A stretch of DNA of 64,000 nucleotides from Rhodobacter capsulatus (lineage in GTDB: Bacteria > Pseudomonadota > Alphaproteobacteria > Rhodobacterales > Rhodobacteraceae), in NCBI RefSeq assembly GCF_005144475.1, contig NZ_SWJZ01000064.1, positions 1-64,000 of the forward strand, in the 5' to 3' direction. Below, piece by piece: positions 63,960 through 64,000 of the stretch; position 1 is the first letter of the stretch, and each line of letters opens with the position of its first letter. The notes under the pieces were generated by a model. That model was given only the letters and a program-made list of their open reading frames with translations, did no database searches and was not told where the DNA came from. Both the position numbers and the translations under genes were made by a program.

Positions 63960-64000
63960 TCCGGATCTCCAGCGCAGCGCCCGGGCGGGCAAAACGAGGC

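Overview
The window comes from a GC-rich, purple non-sulfur alphaproteobacterium of the Rhodobacter group. It is most likely Rhodobacter capsulatus. Three things point there: the gene order nifR3-ntrB-ntrC followed by ntrY-ntrX-hfq-hflX, an NtrC that lacks the GAFTGA sigma-54 contact loop (a known peculiarity of this species), and the cytochrome c biogenesis genes helA-B-C-D-X behind secD-secF and a 124-codon gene. Coding density is very high and many neighbouring genes are coupled by ATGA overlaps. No rRNA, tRNA, CRISPR array, insertion sequence or prophage was recognised, and no stretch over 300 bases lacks a gene.

Layout. 1-105 is a 72-base poly-C run plus the bdhA terminator hairpin. 0.1-12.9 kb: 3-hydroxybutyrate dehydrogenase, an orphan family 5 solute-binding protein coupled to an entericidin-like lipoprotein, a CsbD-like protein, an acyl-CoA synthetase with a DsbA-like protein, an MFS exporter, mfd, a small membrane protein, hemB and a YSC84-type lipoprotein. 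12.9-18 kb: lytic transglycosylase, ssb, a beta-hydroxyacid dehydrogenase and a penicillin-acylase-family hydrolase. 18-27 kb (minus strand): hflX, hfq, ntrX, ntrY, ntrC, ntrB, nifR3, the nitrogen-regulation block. 27-31.7 kb: ispDF, pgpA, pncC, an ammonium transporter (probably amtY) with a sigma-54-like promoter, a Coq10/RatA-like protein and hpt. 31.7-38 kb (minus strand): helX-D-C-B-A, orf124, secF, secD, yajC. 38-44 kb: an M20 amidohydrolase, mazG, a TauE/SafE permease, dusA and a non-pyrrolysine MttB homologue.

44-54 kb is a complete alpha-glucoside utilisation locus. aglE-F-G (ABC importer), aglA (GH13 alpha-glucosidase) and aglK (ATPase) are divergent from aglR (LacI), a GH1 beta-glucosidase and a glucokinase. 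LacI-type operators lie in the divergent spacer. Imported glucosides would be cleaved in the cytoplasm and the glucose phosphorylated by Glk.

54-64 kb is a chemotaxis cluster: STAS-cheY-cheA-cheW-cheR-cheY-orf on the plus strand, converging with mcp-cheB-cheD on the minus strand. Both cheA and cheW carry an in-frame amber codon (TAG) where the family has glutamine, each one base away from CAG, while the rest of the cluster is open. This is the most striking anomaly in the window.

A second theme is a family of imperfect palindromes sharing (G)TATTTGG-CCAAG...CTTGGCGCAAATA-type arms. They occur just after stop codons at five places and look like dispersed 3'-end or terminator elements.
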